Shown: positions 9,336 through 19,621, counted from the first letter of the stretch. The stretch is 64,000 bases of DNA from an uncultured bacterium (GCA_947361225.1 CANAIK010000002.1:1-64000); one strand, 5' to 3'. Numbers and translations are program-made. Notes: generated by a model not told the origin, from the letters alone.

Positions 9336-11723
9336 ATGACTTTTGATGAAATATATGACAAAATAAAACAAGCAATAACCCTTGAAATCAAATATCAATA
9401 CATTGATTTTGACGGTCGGACTAAAAATTTTTCAAAATTTATGGTAGAAATTTTATCCGAAGTCTTAAAAAGGATAAATAAAACCAAAAAAGCCGATATT
9501 TACTATCTTATAAGCCTATTTGAAAGCTACAGGGTTGATAGTATTAATAATCGGAAGTTTACAATTGATAAAACCCTTGAAACTTTTTTTGAATTAAGAC
9601 AATTAATTAAACCCAAAGAAAAAAAAGAAAAAGAAGAAAAAAATCTCCCGACGACACTTGAAGACCTCGATATTTCTAATATAAAAGGGGTTGGAGACCA
9701 AATTTCTAAGCTATTCTTTAGAATGGGGATTTTTAAAGTTAAAGATTTAATTGAGTATTATCCTAAAAAATATATTGACTACAAAGCTCAAAAAAGAATT
9801 AAAGACCTTGTTTTAGGTGAGAATGTTACTCTTTTTGGGACAATTTTTAAAGTCAGTCATTACACAACTAAATCAAATCTTACAATATTAACGGTTTACA
9901 TTAAAGATTCAACAGGGTTCCTTGCGATTAATATTTTCCTTAAAAGCACTAATAGAAAATTAATCGAACATTATAAAAAAGCCTATCCGATAAATAGTTC
10001 CTGTACGGTTATAGGAAAAGTCAAGTTTGATGATTACAATTCAAGAACAACCTTAGATAAAGCGCAAATTCAAGTTTTGGGAAAAAGCAGTGAAATTATA
10101 AAAGACGAGAATAGAATTGTTCCTATTTACGCACTTTGCGAGGGTTTGAACCCAAAAACCCTAATTAGCGCCATAAATAATGCAATTAAACAATTCGAAG
10201 ATAGAATTATCGATCCGATTCCTTGTTCAATTAAACAAAAACTCGATTTAATCGATAAAAAAGAGGCGATTAAAAAAATTCACAATCCAAAAACTCTGGA
10301 TGAAAAAGAACAAGCTAGATGCAGACTCGTTTTTGAAGAATTTTTCTTATTGGAGCTTAATTTAGCGATTAAAAGAAAAGAAATTGAAAAAGATAAATCA
10401 ATTAAACTAAAAATTAAAAAAGACGGGCTTGTGGAAAAATTCATTAAAAATTTGCCCTTTGAACTGACGCAGGGACAAAAAAACGCACTGGATGAGATTT
10501 TTAAAGACCTCAATTCCACAACTCCGATGCAAAGATTACTTCAAGGGGATGTTGGTTCGGGAAAAACCGTAGTAGCCTGCATTGTTCTTTTGTGTGCGGT
10601 TGAAAACGGATATCAAGGAGCAATAATGGCGCCAACTGAGATTCTAGCGCAACAACACTACAAAAATTTCTGCAATTGGTTAACACCGCTGGGTTTGAGC
10701 GTTGGACTTTTTGTCGGGAAAAACAAAACCGCTACAAAAAAAGAGCTCGAAAGGAATTTAAAAAACGGTCAAATCCATATTGCTATTGGAACCCACGCAC
10801 TAATCCAAGACGGGGTTGAATTTGACTCCCTGGGGGTTGTTGTTGTGGACGAACAACACAGATTCGGGGTTAAACAAAGAAACGCTCTTTTAAACAAAGG
10901 AAAAATGCCCCAAATGCTTAATATGACAGCAACTCCAATCCCAAGAACCCTTGCTTTGACGCTTCACGGGGATTTGGATATTACAACAATAGACGAACTT
11001 CCAAAAGGCAGAAAACCAATTATAACAACCCTTAATAGCGCAAGTGGAAGAAACAAAATTTATGAGTTAATTAAAAAAGAAATTTTTTTCCACCACCAGG
11101 CATATATTGTTTATCCTCTAATCGAAGAATCGGAAACAATAAGCGCTCAAGCAGCAACCCTTGAGGCAAAAAAACTTCAGGAAGGTGTTTTTTGTAATTA
11201 TCGAATCGGACTTTTGCACGGAAGGATGTCCGCAAGTGAAAAAGATGAGGTAATGAGAGATTTTAACTTAAGAAAATATGATATTCTTGTTTCAACAACC
11301 GTTGTTGAAGTTGGGGTTGATAATCCAAATGCTACAGTCATAGTAATTGAGAATGCTGAAAGATTCGGTCTATCGCAGCTCCACCAGCTTAGAGGAAGGG
11401 TCGGAAGGAGCGATAATCAGTCTTATTGCGCTTTAATTACAGAAAAATATAACCCTGAAATTAAAAAAAGATTGAATATTCTAACTCAATCCAACAACGG
11501 ATTTGTAATTTCGGAACACGACCTAAAACTAAGGGGTCCGGGTGAATTTTTAGGCACAAGACAATCAGGTTTGCCTGATTTTAACCTTGCGGATTTAGTT
11601 CTCGATAAAGAAATTTTAGAAAGCGCTAAAAAAGAGGCCTTTGAATTTGCAAACAACAATAATATCGACGATTATCCCTATTTAAAAACTCAAGCGCAAT
11701 CTTATAATTTATTTAGAGCTTAG
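9336..11723 (+). CDS. recG: ATP-dependent DNA helicase RecG
   Basis: 795 residues, slightly longer than usual owing to an N-terminal extension of ~100 residues. The wedge/OB domain (about 115-260) has ISKLFRMGI-like helices. The motor has Walker A GDVGSGKT near residue 404, the DEQH box in VVDEQHRFGVKQR near 504, MTATPIPRTLALT and RGRVGRSD. RecG regresses stalled replication forks and processes recombination intermediates. The start follows the cyclase stop by 1 nt, so the two are co-transcribed. The stop overlaps the convergent nrdG stop by 4 nt. Confidence 0.96.
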   Translation: MTFDEIYDKIKQAITLEIKYQYIDFDGRTKNFSKFMVEILSEVLKRINKTKKADIYYLISLFESYRVDSINNRKFTIDKTLETFFELRQLIKPKEKKEKEEKNLPTTLEDLDISNIKGVGDQISKLFFRMGIFKVKDLIEYYPKKYIDYKAQKRIKDLVLGENVTLFGTIFKVSHYTTKSNLTILTVYIKDSTGFLAINIFLKSTNRKLIEHYKKAYPINSSCTVIGKVKFDDYNSRTTLDKAQIQVLGKSSEIIKDENRIVPIYALCEGLNPKTLISAINNAIKQFEDRIIDPIPCSIKQKLDLIDKKEAIKKIHNPKTLDEKEQARCRLVFEEFFLLELNLAIKRKEIEKDKSIKLKIKKDGLVEKFIKNLPFELTQGQKNALDEIFKDLNSTTPMQRLLQGDVGSGKTVVACIVLLCAVENGYQGAIMAPTEILAQQHYKNFCNWLTPLGLSVGLFVGKNKTATKKELERNLKNGQIHIAIGTHALIQDGVEFDSLGVVVVDEQHRFGVKQRNALLNKGKMPQMLNMTATPIPRTLALTLHGDLDITTIDELPKGRKPIITTLNSASGRNKIYELIKKEIFFHHQAYIVYPLIEESETISAQAATLEAKKLQEGVFCNYRIGLLHGRMSASEKDEVMRDFNLRKYDILVSTTVVEVGVDNPNATVIVIENAERFGLSQLHQLRGRVGRSDNQSYCALITEKYNPEIKKRLNILTQSNNGFVISEHDLKLRGPGEFLGTRQSGLPDFNLADLVLDKEILESAKKEAFEFANNNNIDDYPYLKTQAQSYNLFRA

Positions 11724-12214
11724 GGTTTGCAATGATTGACAATTGTATTTTCTGCTAAAGATTTTTTAACATTTATTATTCTTTGATTGGAAGATCCGAC
11801 CCACTTAAGCGTATTATCGTTTAATTCTTTTACAAATTCCCCGTCAACCAAAACATCGATATTCGATAAATCAATTTTATCCAAAACTTCTTCCCACAAA
11901 AAACCCGTGTACAACCAAACGGTCTTATTGGGGAATTTTTCTTTAATTTCACGGGCTAAATCAAGCACAACCTCACGATTAAAAGGATGCAAAGGATCGC
12001 CCCCCGAAAAAGTAATTCCTGAAACGTGGGGCTTATTAAGAGCGTCAAACAACTCCTCTTTAGCGTTATTATCGAATTCAATCCCGCTTGCAACATCCCA
12101 GGTTTGAGGGTTCTGACACCCATCGCAGCAATGGGTGCATCCTGAAACCCAAAGAACAACCCTCAGTCCGTCTCCGTTTAACATATCATCTTTTGTTATG
12201 TTATGATAATTCAT
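11720..12214 (-). CDS. nrdG: anaerobic ribonucleotide reductase activating protein
   Basis: 164-residue radical SAM enzyme. It uses a 4Fe-4S cluster held by the CX3CX2C motif (VSGCTHCCDGCQN, near residues 26-33) and S-adenosylmethionine to make the glycyl radical on NrdD. ITFSGGDPLHP and WLYTGF are further NrdG landmarks. It lies 22 nt behind nrdD and is surely part of the same operon. No class I or II reductase is seen in the window, in line with an anaerobic lifestyle. Confidence 0.95.
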   Translation of the reverse strand: MNYHNITKDDMLNGDGLRVVLWVSGCTHCCDGCQNPQTWDVASGIEFDNNAKEELFDALNKPHVSGITFSGGDPLHPFNREVVLDLAREIKEKFPNKTVWLYTGFLWEEVLDKIDLSNIDVLVDGEFVKELNDNTLKWVGSSNQRIINVKKSLAENTIVNHCKP

Positions 12215-12236
12215 TTTTTTCTTTCTTTTAGAAAGT

Positions 12237-14477
12237 CTACATAGAAATTCTATCTTTAATTTCTTCCATTTTATGATCGGCCAATCTTGAATCCCCTTTT
12301 ACTCTTGAATAAGCAAGATAGCCGTTCATTCTATCGATTTTAGTCAAATTTTTAGACCCGCATTTAGGACAAACGTCCATATTAAGTTCTTGATGACCGC
12401 AATCGTCACAATAAGAAAGTGAAAGATTAACTCCCTCGTAAAAACCTTTATCCATTGCACGTCTTACAAGAGTTTCAACCGCTTTTGTGTTGTATGAGAT
12501 TGGATATTTTACATATTGAATTTTGCCTCCGTTCATTAAATCCCAGAAACGTCCTTCAATATCTTGTTTTTGAATTGGACTAATTTGTTCTGAAACGTGG
12601 CAATGGAAAGAATTGGAAACATAAGGCTTATCGGAAACATTTCCCACAATTCCATATTTTTTTCTAAATTGTTTAACTTGAAGTCCGCAAAGATTCTCAG
12701 CCGGAGTTCCGTATAAAGCGTACAACCAGCCGTCTTCCTCTTTAAATTCCAAAACTTTTTTGTTAATGTATTCCATAACTTCAATGGCAAAACTTCCGTC
12801 TTCAACCAAAGATTTTCCGTTGTGAATTTGTTGTAATTCATTAAGTGCGGTTATTCCAAAAGAAGCGGTTGCGGATTTTAATAAGGGTTTAATTTTATCA
12901 TTATGATTCAAATGTCCCCCTAAAAATCCTCCTTCGCAATACGCTAAAGGATTGACAGAGGCTCTCATTTCCCCTAAGTATTCATAGGTTCTTATATGAA
13001 TTTTTCTAATTAAATTCATATAATAATCAAGAACTTCATAAAAATCTTTGCTTTCTTGTTTTGCTTTAGCATAAATCATAGGCAAATGAAGACTTATTGC
13101 CCCGATATTGAATCGACCCACAAAAACAGGTTTGTCATTCTCATCTTGGGGTTTTATCCCCCCTCTTTCAAACCAGGGAGAAAGAAACGCCCTGCAACCC
13201 ATTGGAGAAACCACTCTTTTGTATTTTTTATACATAGAGGCAACATATCCTTCCCCTGACAAAGAAAGCCAGTCAGGATACATTGTTTTTTTAGAACATT
13301 CAATCCCTGCGTGGAACAAATCTTCCAATGGTTTTCCTTCCCCGTGGAGTTCCTCGTCATACAAGAAAACAATTTTAGGGAATAATACGGGTTTTTTGCA
13401 ATCTTTTTTACCTTGGCCGTATTGGCGGGTCTTAAGACAAGCTAATGTTGCCATTTTTTCAAATTCATTTTCCCCTAAACCTGTTGTTACGGTAATAAAA
13501 GGATAATCACCACGAGAAGACGCAACGGTGTTGAATTTGTATTCCCAGCCTTGGAAACCTTGTTCAAAATCGTTTTGAACGTCTTTTTGAGCCTCTTCTC
13601 TTGCTTTATCGAAACTTAAGCCCATGCAAATATATCTGTCGTATTGTCTTTGATAAGTTTTTTCAGCATAAGGAGCAAGAATTTTATCAACTTCAGGAAC
13701 GGTAAACCCGCCATATTGTTGACTTGCAGCAGCCATTACAATATCACCTATAACATCGAACGCAACATCTAGACTTTTTGGTTCGTTGTACCAGATATTA
13801 CCCATTTCAAATCCGTCTTTTAAAACAGAGGCAACATCGAATAAACAACAGTTCATTGTGTCACGACGAGCGCTCATATCGTGGATATAAATATATCCTT
13901 CTTTAATTGCCTGTTTATCTTCAACAGTTAGGAAGAATTTTTTGTATAATTCTTTATTAAGTTCATTAAAAATCAAAGAACGCTTGGTGGATACAAGTGT
14001 AGAATCAGCATTTGCGTTTTCTTTATCCCCAATATACATAATTCTTTGAGATTCTTGATAAACTTTATCTAACATATGAACAAAATCCGTTTTGTAGTTT
14101 CTGTAGTTTCTGTAGCTTTCAGCCACCTCGGGTCTTAGTTTTGAAAGCGCACTTTCAACGATATTGTGCATTTGAGCGATTTCAACAGAATCTTTGTTCA
14201 TTTCAAGAACGCTTTTGTTAACAAAAGAACAAATATCTTTAATTTCTTGATCTGAAAAATCAACCAGCATTCTGGTTGCGGATTTTCTTATTGCTTGAAT
14301 AACTTTTTCAATATTGTATTTTTCTTTTGTTCCGTCTTTTTTTATAATCGTAATACTATTCAAATTTCTTCTGGAGAAATTAATAATATTAATGTTGTGT
14401 TTAATTGCATCGGTAGCATTCTGGAAAGTTTGTTTTTGTTGTGTTTCGACATTCATATCGTTTGAAATCTTTTGCAT
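12237..14477 (-). CDS. nrdD: anaerobic ribonucleoside-triphosphate reductase
   Basis: Class III reductase of 746 residues that turns NTPs into dNTPs with a glycyl radical. An N-terminal ATP-cone (about 38-130, ITIIKKDGTKEKYNIEKV) controls activity. The barrel is followed by a zinc site with Cys690, Cys693, Cys703 and Cys706 (CDDC and CPKC) and the glycyl radical motif RMNGYL with Gly719. A strong ribosome site (AGGAGG) precedes ATG 14477. nrdG follows. No clear NrdR boxes were found in the ~230-bp upstream gap. Confidence 0.97.
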   Translation of the reverse strand: MQKISNDMNVETQQKQTFQNATDAIKHNINIINFSRRNLNSITIIKKDGTKEKYNIEKVIQAIRKSATRMLVDFSDQEIKDICSFVNKSVLEMNKDSVEIAQMHNIVESALSKLRPEVAESYRNYRNYKTDFVHMLDKVYQESQRIMYIGDKENANADSTLVSTKRSLIFNELNKELYKKFFLTVEDKQAIKEGYIYIHDMSARRDTMNCCLFDVASVLKDGFEMGNIWYNEPKSLDVAFDVIGDIVMAAASQQYGGFTVPEVDKILAPYAEKTYQRQYDRYICMGLSFDKAREEAQKDVQNDFEQGFQGWEYKFNTVASSRGDYPFITVTTGLGENEFEKMATLACLKTRQYGQGKKDCKKPVLFPKIVFLYDEELHGEGKPLEDLFHAGIECSKKTMYPDWLSLSGEGYVASMYKKYKRVVSPMGCRAFLSPWFERGGIKPQDENDKPVFVGRFNIGAISLHLPMIYAKAKQESKDFYEVLDYYMNLIRKIHIRTYEYLGEMRASVNPLAYCEGGFLGGHLNHNDKIKPLLKSATASFGITALNELQQIHNGKSLVEDGSFAIEVMEYINKKVLEFKEEDGWLYALYGTPAENLCGLQVKQFRKKYGIVGNVSDKPYVSNSFHCHVSEQISPIQKQDIEGRFWDLMNGGKIQYVKYPISYNTKAVETLVRRAMDKGFYEGVNLSLSYCDDCGHQELNMDVCPKCGSKNLTKIDRMNGYLAYSRVKGDSRLADHKMEEIKDRISM

Positions 14478-14635
14478 TAATTCCTCCTAAGTATGCGTTT
14501 TTTGTATATTTTCACGCTTTTCCCGTATTTGATCTTAAATAACAAAAACTTTTCTTCTGTTTTTATTATTCTACTATAAATTTTTTATCATGGACACATT
14601 TATTTTAATGATTCTAAAATTATTTTTTAAAATAT

Positions 14636-14664
14636 AAAAATCACCCTTATGTAGAGTGATTTTT
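14636..14664 (-). terminator. intrinsic terminator after skp
   Basis: AAAATCAC and GTGATTTT form a stem of 8-9 bp with a loop of about 11 nt, bordered by A/T runs. It lies 40 nt beyond the skp stop on its strand and isolates the nadE-skp operon from nrdD. The rest of the 14478-14704 gap is AT-rich with no other feature recognised. Confidence 0.6.
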
Positions 14665-14704
14665 ACACTTATTTAATTTTTTATCAAAAATTAACTTTAC
14701 AAAT

Positions 14705-15169
14705 TTATTTTACCATTGGGATAATTTGGCTTGTGATATCAACTCCGCCGAATAAAACAGAATCTTTTCTAAGTACGATAGTGTATCCTAAACCCTTTGC
14801 TTTAGCGCTAATTGCGCTGTCTAATTGAGCGTCTACTTCGTTAACTTTCTTCATATAAGCATCGTTAATTGCTTTCTTTTTAGCGTTAAGTTGTGTTTCA
14901 TATTTTTGAGCCAAAGAATTCTTAGCCGCCTGAGTCGGTTGTTTTTGAATTTCAGCATTAGCGTTGTTAAACCATTTAATCATTTCCTGTTCTTGTTTTT
15001 GTTTCGTAGCATCAGCCGCTTTAATTGTTTTAGAAGCAGCAACAAGTTTAGAAACATTTACATAAGCGATTTTTGGAACAACGTTATTAGAAACCGCTAT
15101 GTTGTTAACTCCAAAACCAAGTCCAAATGCAAATGAACATAAAACCAATGTCAATAAACTTTTTTTCAT
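14705..15169 (-). CDS. OmpH/Skp-like periplasmic chaperone
   Basis: 154 residues with an N-terminal signal peptide (MKKSLLTLVLCSFAFGLGFG, cleavage near residue 25-30). The mature part starts IAYVNVSKLVAASKTIKAAD, a beta strand leading into a long two-helix coiled arm (about 45-125), then a GYTIVLRKDSVLFGGVDIT strand pair. This is the Skp/OmpH fold, which holds outer-membrane proteins in the periplasm and so suggests a double-membrane cell. Ribosome site AAGGAGG. The gene lies 9 nt after nadE. Usually skp sits next to bamA; the nadE linkage is unusual. Confidence 0.85.
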   Translation of the reverse strand: MKKSLLTLVLCSFAFGLGFGVNNIAVSNNVVPKIAYVNVSKLVAASKTIKAADATKQKQEQEMIKWFNNANAEIQKQPTQAAKNSLAQKYETQLNAKKKAINDAYMKKVNEVDAQLDSAISAKAKGLGYTIVLRKDSVLFGGVDITSQIIPMVK

Positions 15170-15178
15170 TTTTCCTCC

Positions 15179-16966
15179 TTAATAATCTATTGTAGATACG
15201 ATTGGTTGTTTAAATTCTATTCTATTAATCGATCGAGCATCGATTACAGGTCCCACAGGGACGATATTCCACTTATAAAGAGCGGATTTTAAGCGTTTGA
15301 AAAATTTTTGCAGCCAAATTTTTTTCTGCTCTTGCGTGATATTCTCTTTTTTTTCATATAAAAATTCTTCTTTTTCCATATCATTCATTGATTGATTTAA
15401 ATTTTCAATCCTCCAAATGACTTCATCTAAAAACTCATAAGGCATAAGTGCGTCCGCTGCAATTAGTGGTTTATTTGTTTTAGGATCAATTGCGAGCTCC
15501 GCTCCCGGAGGTTTTTTTAGAATGCTTGTAGGAATTGCGTTTTTTTGTGCTCTATTCTCGTTCATCCAATAACCAAGCGCAAAAAGTTTTGTTTTAACAA
15601 CATCGCAAATTGGAGCAAATCCCCCCGACATATCCCCGTTAATCGTAGCATAACCCATATAGAGCTCTGATTTATCACTTGTTGCAATTGGAAGGGTATT
15701 TTGATATTTATTTGAAATCCCCCATAGAATCATTGCTCTAAGTCTTGCTTGAATATTATCCTCAAGATAAGAATTTTCATTCTCAATAAAATCCCCTTGG
15801 ATTATAGATGCAATTTTGCTAAATTTCTCCAGTTGTGCTGTTTGTTGTTCAACAATCGGGATTTCGCAAAAATTAATTCCTAAGTTAGATGCAAGTGTTT
15901 TAGCGTCGTTTTTGCTTTCCTTAGAAGTAATTTTAGCAGGCAAAGAAACTCCAAGAACATTCCCCCCTCCAAGAGCATCCGCTAATAAACAAGCGCAAAT
16001 CGTTGAATCCAATCCCCCTGAAAGCCCTAGAACCGCTTTTTTAAACCCGGTTTTAGAAAAGTAGTTTTTAATAGCGCAAATTAAGGCTAAATATGTTCTT
16101 TCAAGGTCGAAACCATAATCAAGGCTGAATTTTTTAATCGGTTTTTCATCTTTATCGTATCTTTTGTAATAAGAGGAAATTTTCCCGCCTTCTGTATAAT
16201 CAAAAATAAAAAGCTCCTCTAAAAATGGCTCAGCGCAAGCCATTATCTCGCCTTTTTCATTATAAGCCCTTGATAAACCTTCATAAACAAGCTCATCGTT
16301 TGCTCCAACCTGATTAACGTAAATATATTTAATATTATATTTTTTTGAAATAAATTTAGCTAAATTGTTTTTTAGTTGTTCTTTTTTTACCCTTGAACAA
16401 GAAGAACTCGGACAAATTAAGGCGTCAACCTTGCCTTTTAAACTTTCAATCGGGTCAATTTTATAAAGATTTTTTTCAAAAAATTGAGAATCATTCCAAG
16501 AATCCTCGCAAATTACAACCCCGAATTTTTTTCCTTTAATTTCAATAATTCTATCCTGAGCGTCGCAATATGGCTCAAAATAGCGATAATCGTTGTGTTC
16601 TTGGTAGTTTGCCATTAGGGTTTTTCTTATAATTTTTTTTATTTCGCCCTGTTTTAGATAAGCAATTGAATTATAATAAGGTTTTTTATGGTTTTCCCTG
16701 TTAATTTCAGCATATCCAATCAAAATATCGATTTTATCGCTGTATTGTTTAATTTCCTCAAGCGCTTTTTGACATTGCAACCCCAAAATCGGATATCTTG
16801 TTAGAATATCCCCTAAAGGATATCCAAGCAAAAAAAGCTCCGGAAAAACAACCAAAGAAACTTTTTTTTGAATGGCTTTTTTGATATATTCAATTGCCTT
16901 ATTTTTATTGTATTCAACAGCCCCAACGTTTGGGTTTAGCTGAGCTAAAGCGATTTTAATATCCAT
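15179..16966 (-). CDS. nadE: glutamine-dependent NAD(+) synthetase
   Basis: 595 residues, two domains. The N-terminal carbon-nitrogen hydrolase domain (about 1-260) frees ammonia from glutamine, with the catalytic Cys in VVICEDSW and the Glu in VFPELFLLGYP. The C-terminal synthetase domain (about 290-595) has the ATP pyrophosphatase P-loop LGLSGGLDST near residue 315 and ATSDKSELYMGY. It makes NAD+ from deamido-NAD+, ATP and glutamine. First gene of nadE-skp. Confidence 0.95.
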   Translation of the reverse strand: MDIKIALAQLNPNVGAVEYNKNKAIEYIKKAIQKKVSLVVFPELFLLGYPLGDILTRYPILGLQCQKALEEIKQYSDKIDILIGYAEINRENHKKPYYNSIAYLKQGEIKKIIRKTLMANYQEHNDYRYFEPYCDAQDRIIEIKGKKFGVVICEDSWNDSQFFEKNLYKIDPIESLKGKVDALICPSSSCSRVKKEQLKNNLAKFISKKYNIKYIYVNQVGANDELVYEGLSRAYNEKGEIMACAEPFLEELFIFDYTEGGKISSYYKRYDKDEKPIKKFSLDYGFDLERTYLALICAIKNYFSKTGFKKAVLGLSGGLDSTICACLLADALGGGNVLGVSLPAKITSKESKNDAKTLASNLGINFCEIPIVEQQTAQLEKFSKIASIIQGDFIENENSYLEDNIQARLRAMILWGISNKYQNTLPIATSDKSELYMGYATINGDMSGGFAPICDVVKTKLFALGYWMNENRAQKNAIPTSILKKPPGAELAIDPKTNKPLIAADALMPYEFLDEVIWRIENLNQSMNDMEKEEFLYEKKENITQEQKKIWLQKFFKRLKSALYKWNIVPVGPVIDARSINRIEFKQPIVSTIDY

Positions 16967-17016
16967 AAAAGGATTTTATCATAAAATTTATTATTTGAAT
17001 ATTTTGTTAAGGAATA

Positions 17017-18318
17017 TTATTTGATATTTTTAGTTAAAGCAATGAATTTTTCACTCAATCCCGACAACAACAAAGAAAGCTTTTTGTAATCAAGAATGTT
17101 AAAATCCACTGTGTCAACTTCATAAAGCCTTTTTTGCGAATTCTCAACTATTGCAAGTTGAACGGAAATATTTTCTAATCCATCGTAATTAAGAGCCAAA
17201 GATGCTGTTATTCCTTTTTTTGTAAAGGCAAACAGGGATTTTTGTCCGACGTATGATTTAACGATAAAATCGTGGTGTTTTGTTCGAATTAAATTCTCGA
17301 ATTTCTTAAAAACAGGAATAATAACAACTTTGAGTTTTCTTTTGTAGGCTTGATTATAGAGTTTAACACTATTCTCATCAATTTTTTCTTCTTTTTTTCT
17401 TTTAAGCTGAGGCAATGTTGCGCCTTCGTCAAAAACCATTTTGGGCTCATCTGAACTTGAATAAAAATCGCTTGCAACAATTAAGGAATTTGTATTCTCG
17501 TTTGCTTTTTCTAAAGCAGCGTCCAGAGCCTCTATTATATCTTCGAATTTTTGATTCTGAATTTCAACAACCCCTGCATTTGCTCCGGCTTCGATTCCTA
17601 AGTTATTGTTTATTCTTTCAAACACACTATAAGCGCCGTTTAGCTTTGTTTTTTTCAAATAAACATAGAATTGTTTATTATCTTTCATTACAACAGAATC
17701 GTTTAAACGAATTGCTTTTTTGATTATTTGGATAAATTCTTTATCGGTTTTATTGTTGGGATATTTTTTATCCGGCGCAACGAGCAATAAACAAGCACGT
17801 TGTGAGTATTTTTTCGTTTGTTCGATTTCATTCTTTAGAAAATCATTACAATATTTTCGACAATAAACGTCTGATTCAGCCTCCATTATCCCAAGAGTTG
17901 TCAGGAATTGTTTTTGAGATTCAATACACAAATTCATTTCGTGTTTTTCCAATGCCCAAATGACTCTTATTAAAAGTTCATAATCAATTATGGGCATAAA
18001 TAAAACATCGCTTATGTTGTTATCGAAAGCCTCTATTATTGTCTCTCTTGAGCAATTTTCATTAAGAAAAAGAATGGGAAGATTTTTATACAATTCGTGA
18101 TTCTTTAAATGTTTAATTAAATCGAGTGCGGCTTTATCGTTTTTGTTGCAATGAAGAATAAGAACATTGGGGTTAAACCCGTCTAACATATTCTGCGCTT
18201 CGTCTATCGAACAAGATTTAATTTTATCCAAATCCCTTAATAAAACGAGTTTTTGTGAGATATGGTTGATAATATCTTGTTTGTTACTTACGATTACAAC
18301 GGTGTTCAAATCGGCCAT
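17017..18318 (-). CDS. receiver-like protein with a degenerate GGDEF-like domain
   Basis: 433 residues. Residues 5-125 look like a receiver fold (VVIVSNKQDI, NPNVLILHCNKND, LPILFLNENC, SDVLFMPI), but the acidic pair and the usual phospho-Asp setting are altered, so phosphorylation is doubtful. Residues 165-295 resemble a GGDEF scaffold (RACLLLVAP, LNDSVVMKDNKQFYVYLKKT, NAGVVEIQ) without the GGDEF signature, so diguanylate cyclase activity is not expected. The last ~130 residues are unassigned. It is probably a regulatory binding protein. It is divergent from the membrane protein gene at 18470. Confidence 0.55.
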   Translation of the reverse strand: MADLNTVVIVSNKQDIINHISQKLVLLRDLDKIKSCSIDEAQNMLDGFNPNVLILHCNKNDKAALDLIKHLKNHELYKNLPILFLNENCSRETIIEAFDNNISDVLFMPIIDYELLIRVIWALEKHEMNLCIESQKQFLTTLGIMEAESDVYCRKYCNDFLKNEIEQTKKYSQRACLLLVAPDKKYPNNKTDKEFIQIIKKAIRLNDSVVMKDNKQFYVYLKKTKLNGAYSVFERINNNLGIEAGANAGVVEIQNQKFEDIIEALDAALEKANENTNSLIVASDFYSSSDEPKMVFDEGATLPQLKRKKEEKIDENSVKLYNQAYKRKLKVVIIPVFKKFENLIRTKHHDFIVKSYVGQKSLFAFTKKGITASLALNYDGLENISVQLAIVENSQKRLYEVDTVDFNILDYKKLSLLLSGLSEKFIALTKNIK

Positions 18319-18324
18319 TGTTTA

Positions 18325-18378
18325 CAATTCCCTAAAAATTTAATACTACTTAATACAATACTACAAAAAAAGGAATTG
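18325..18378. repeat. spaced inverted repeat in a divergent promoter region
   Basis: ACAATTCC at 18325-18332 is matched by GGAATTGT at 18371-18378, 38 nt apart. It lies between two divergent genes and could be a regulator site or the base of a small RNA stem. The 151-bp gap holds nothing else recognised apart from a -10-like TAGAAT at 18456. Confidence 0.3.
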
Positions 18379-18469
18379 TGTAAGGAAGTTTACAAAAAAA
18401 CACATAAACCGACTAAATCATCCTTATTTACGACGACAAAACCCTTATTTGTATCTAGAATACTTTATT

Positions 18470-19621
18470 ATGGATTTAATTAAAAATAATAAAGTACTTT
18501 TGACTTTAATTGTCTTGTTGGGTTTTGCCTTAAGATTTTTAGCAATCAAAAATCCGGTTTCATATTGGGAAACTGAAAGTTTCATCCATTCTTTCAATCT
18601 GGATTATCATTTTAATTTTTTTAATGCACTAAAAACCAACAGCTACGCTTTTTTGTATTATTATTATCAAAAAATTTGGTTTATGATTTTTAAAACCTAC
18701 AATTATGCTGCTCTTGTTCCTAATTTAGGGGCAATTATCGTAATGTATTTTGTCGGGAAGAATTATAAGACAAAAAATTCCTCAACTTTAATAGGATTAT
18801 CCTGCGCTTTAATTAGTGCGATAAGTTCTTTTCTTATTTTCTTTTGTTTGAGTGCTAAAACCTATTCTTTGGTTTTTTTGCTTGCGAGTTTGACTCTTCT
18901 GTATTCAATTAAAATGTTTGAGGAACCAAGCAAGAAAAACTTCTATTTACTAACAACTTTTAGCATTCTTCTAATCCTATCCCACACAATTGGTTTTGTT
19001 TATGTATTATTCAATATTTTTGGATTAATTGCTTTTAAAATTAAGAAGAAAAAAGAACATCCGGATCCTTATATGGTAATTATTGCAAGTTTAATCTTGT
19101 GTTTGCCTTTAATTCCTTTCTTGCTTAAGATGTTCTCTCATCCTACTTTTATTTCAACCTGGTGGTCTCCTTTTAATTTTGGCAATATCTTTTATTTATT
19201 TACGGATTTCTTTTCAGGAGTGTTAAAAAACATTTCCAATGCGCCAATAAATTTCTACAATCAAATTATTAACAATAATAATATTAATTATGGATTCTTA
19301 TTCTTCGCTATTGTTCCTATGATAAGCGCAATTTATTTAATAGTTAAAGCGAATCTTGAATCTAAAAGAATTGATAAGTATTTTCTTGTTGTAACCCTAT
19401 CAACCTTTTTGACAATCCTAATTAGTGCAATTGCTCAAAAAATTCCCTTCTTAACAAAATATTACATTGAATTATACCCGATTCTAATTCTTATGGTTTC
19501 TAACGGCTGGGCTCAGCTTAGTTCTAAAAACCAAAAGGTGGCTTTAGGTACAATTTATATTTTTATGAATTTATTTTATATAGTTGCACTAAAAATTTTT
19601 AATATTGGTTTATTGAGCTAG
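18470..19621 (+). CDS. polytopic membrane protein, GT-C glycosyltransferase-like
   Basis: 383 residues with about ten membrane helices. The N-terminal loop after the first helix carries SYWETESFIHSFNLDYHF, in the place where GT-C/ArnT-like enzymes hold their catalytic acids, and a later loop has SHPTFISTWW. This suggests a lipid-linked sugar glycosyltransferase of the membrane GT-C (family 39-like) type, but the match is general. ATG 18470 was chosen over an in-frame TTG at 18449; a TAGAAT box lies 8 nt before the ATG. Stop overlaps the convergent gene by 4 nt. Confidence 0.55.
   Translation: MDLIKNNKVLLTLIVLLGFALRFLAIKNPVSYWETESFIHSFNLDYHFNFFNALKTNSYAFLYYYYQKIWFMIFKTYNYAALVPNLGAIIVMYFVGKNYKTKNSSTLIGLSCALISAISSFLIFFCLSAKTYSLVFLLASLTLLYSIKMFEEPSKKNFYLLTTFSILLILSHTIGFVYVLFNIFGLIAFKIKKKKEHPDPYMVIIASLILCLPLIPFLLKMFSHPTFISTWWSPFNFGNIFYLFTDFFSGVLKNISNAPINFYNQIINNNNINYGFLFFAIVPMISAIYLIVKANLESKRIDKYFLVVTLSTFLTILISAIAQKIPFLTKYYIELYPILILMVSNGWAQLSSKNQKVALGTIYIFMNLFYIVALKIFNIGLLS

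Noticed and set aside
12236..14477. Pyruvate formate-lyase instead of NrdD
   Set aside because: ATP-cone, zinc cysteines and adjacent nrdG fit the anaerobic ribonucleotide reductase.
14478..14704. NrdR boxes upstream of nrdD
   Set aside because: Only AT-rich sequence with weak partial matches; no pair of boxes at proper spacing.
17017..18318. Active diguanylate cyclase
   Set aside because: The GGDEF signature is absent and the receiver acidic residues are not kept.
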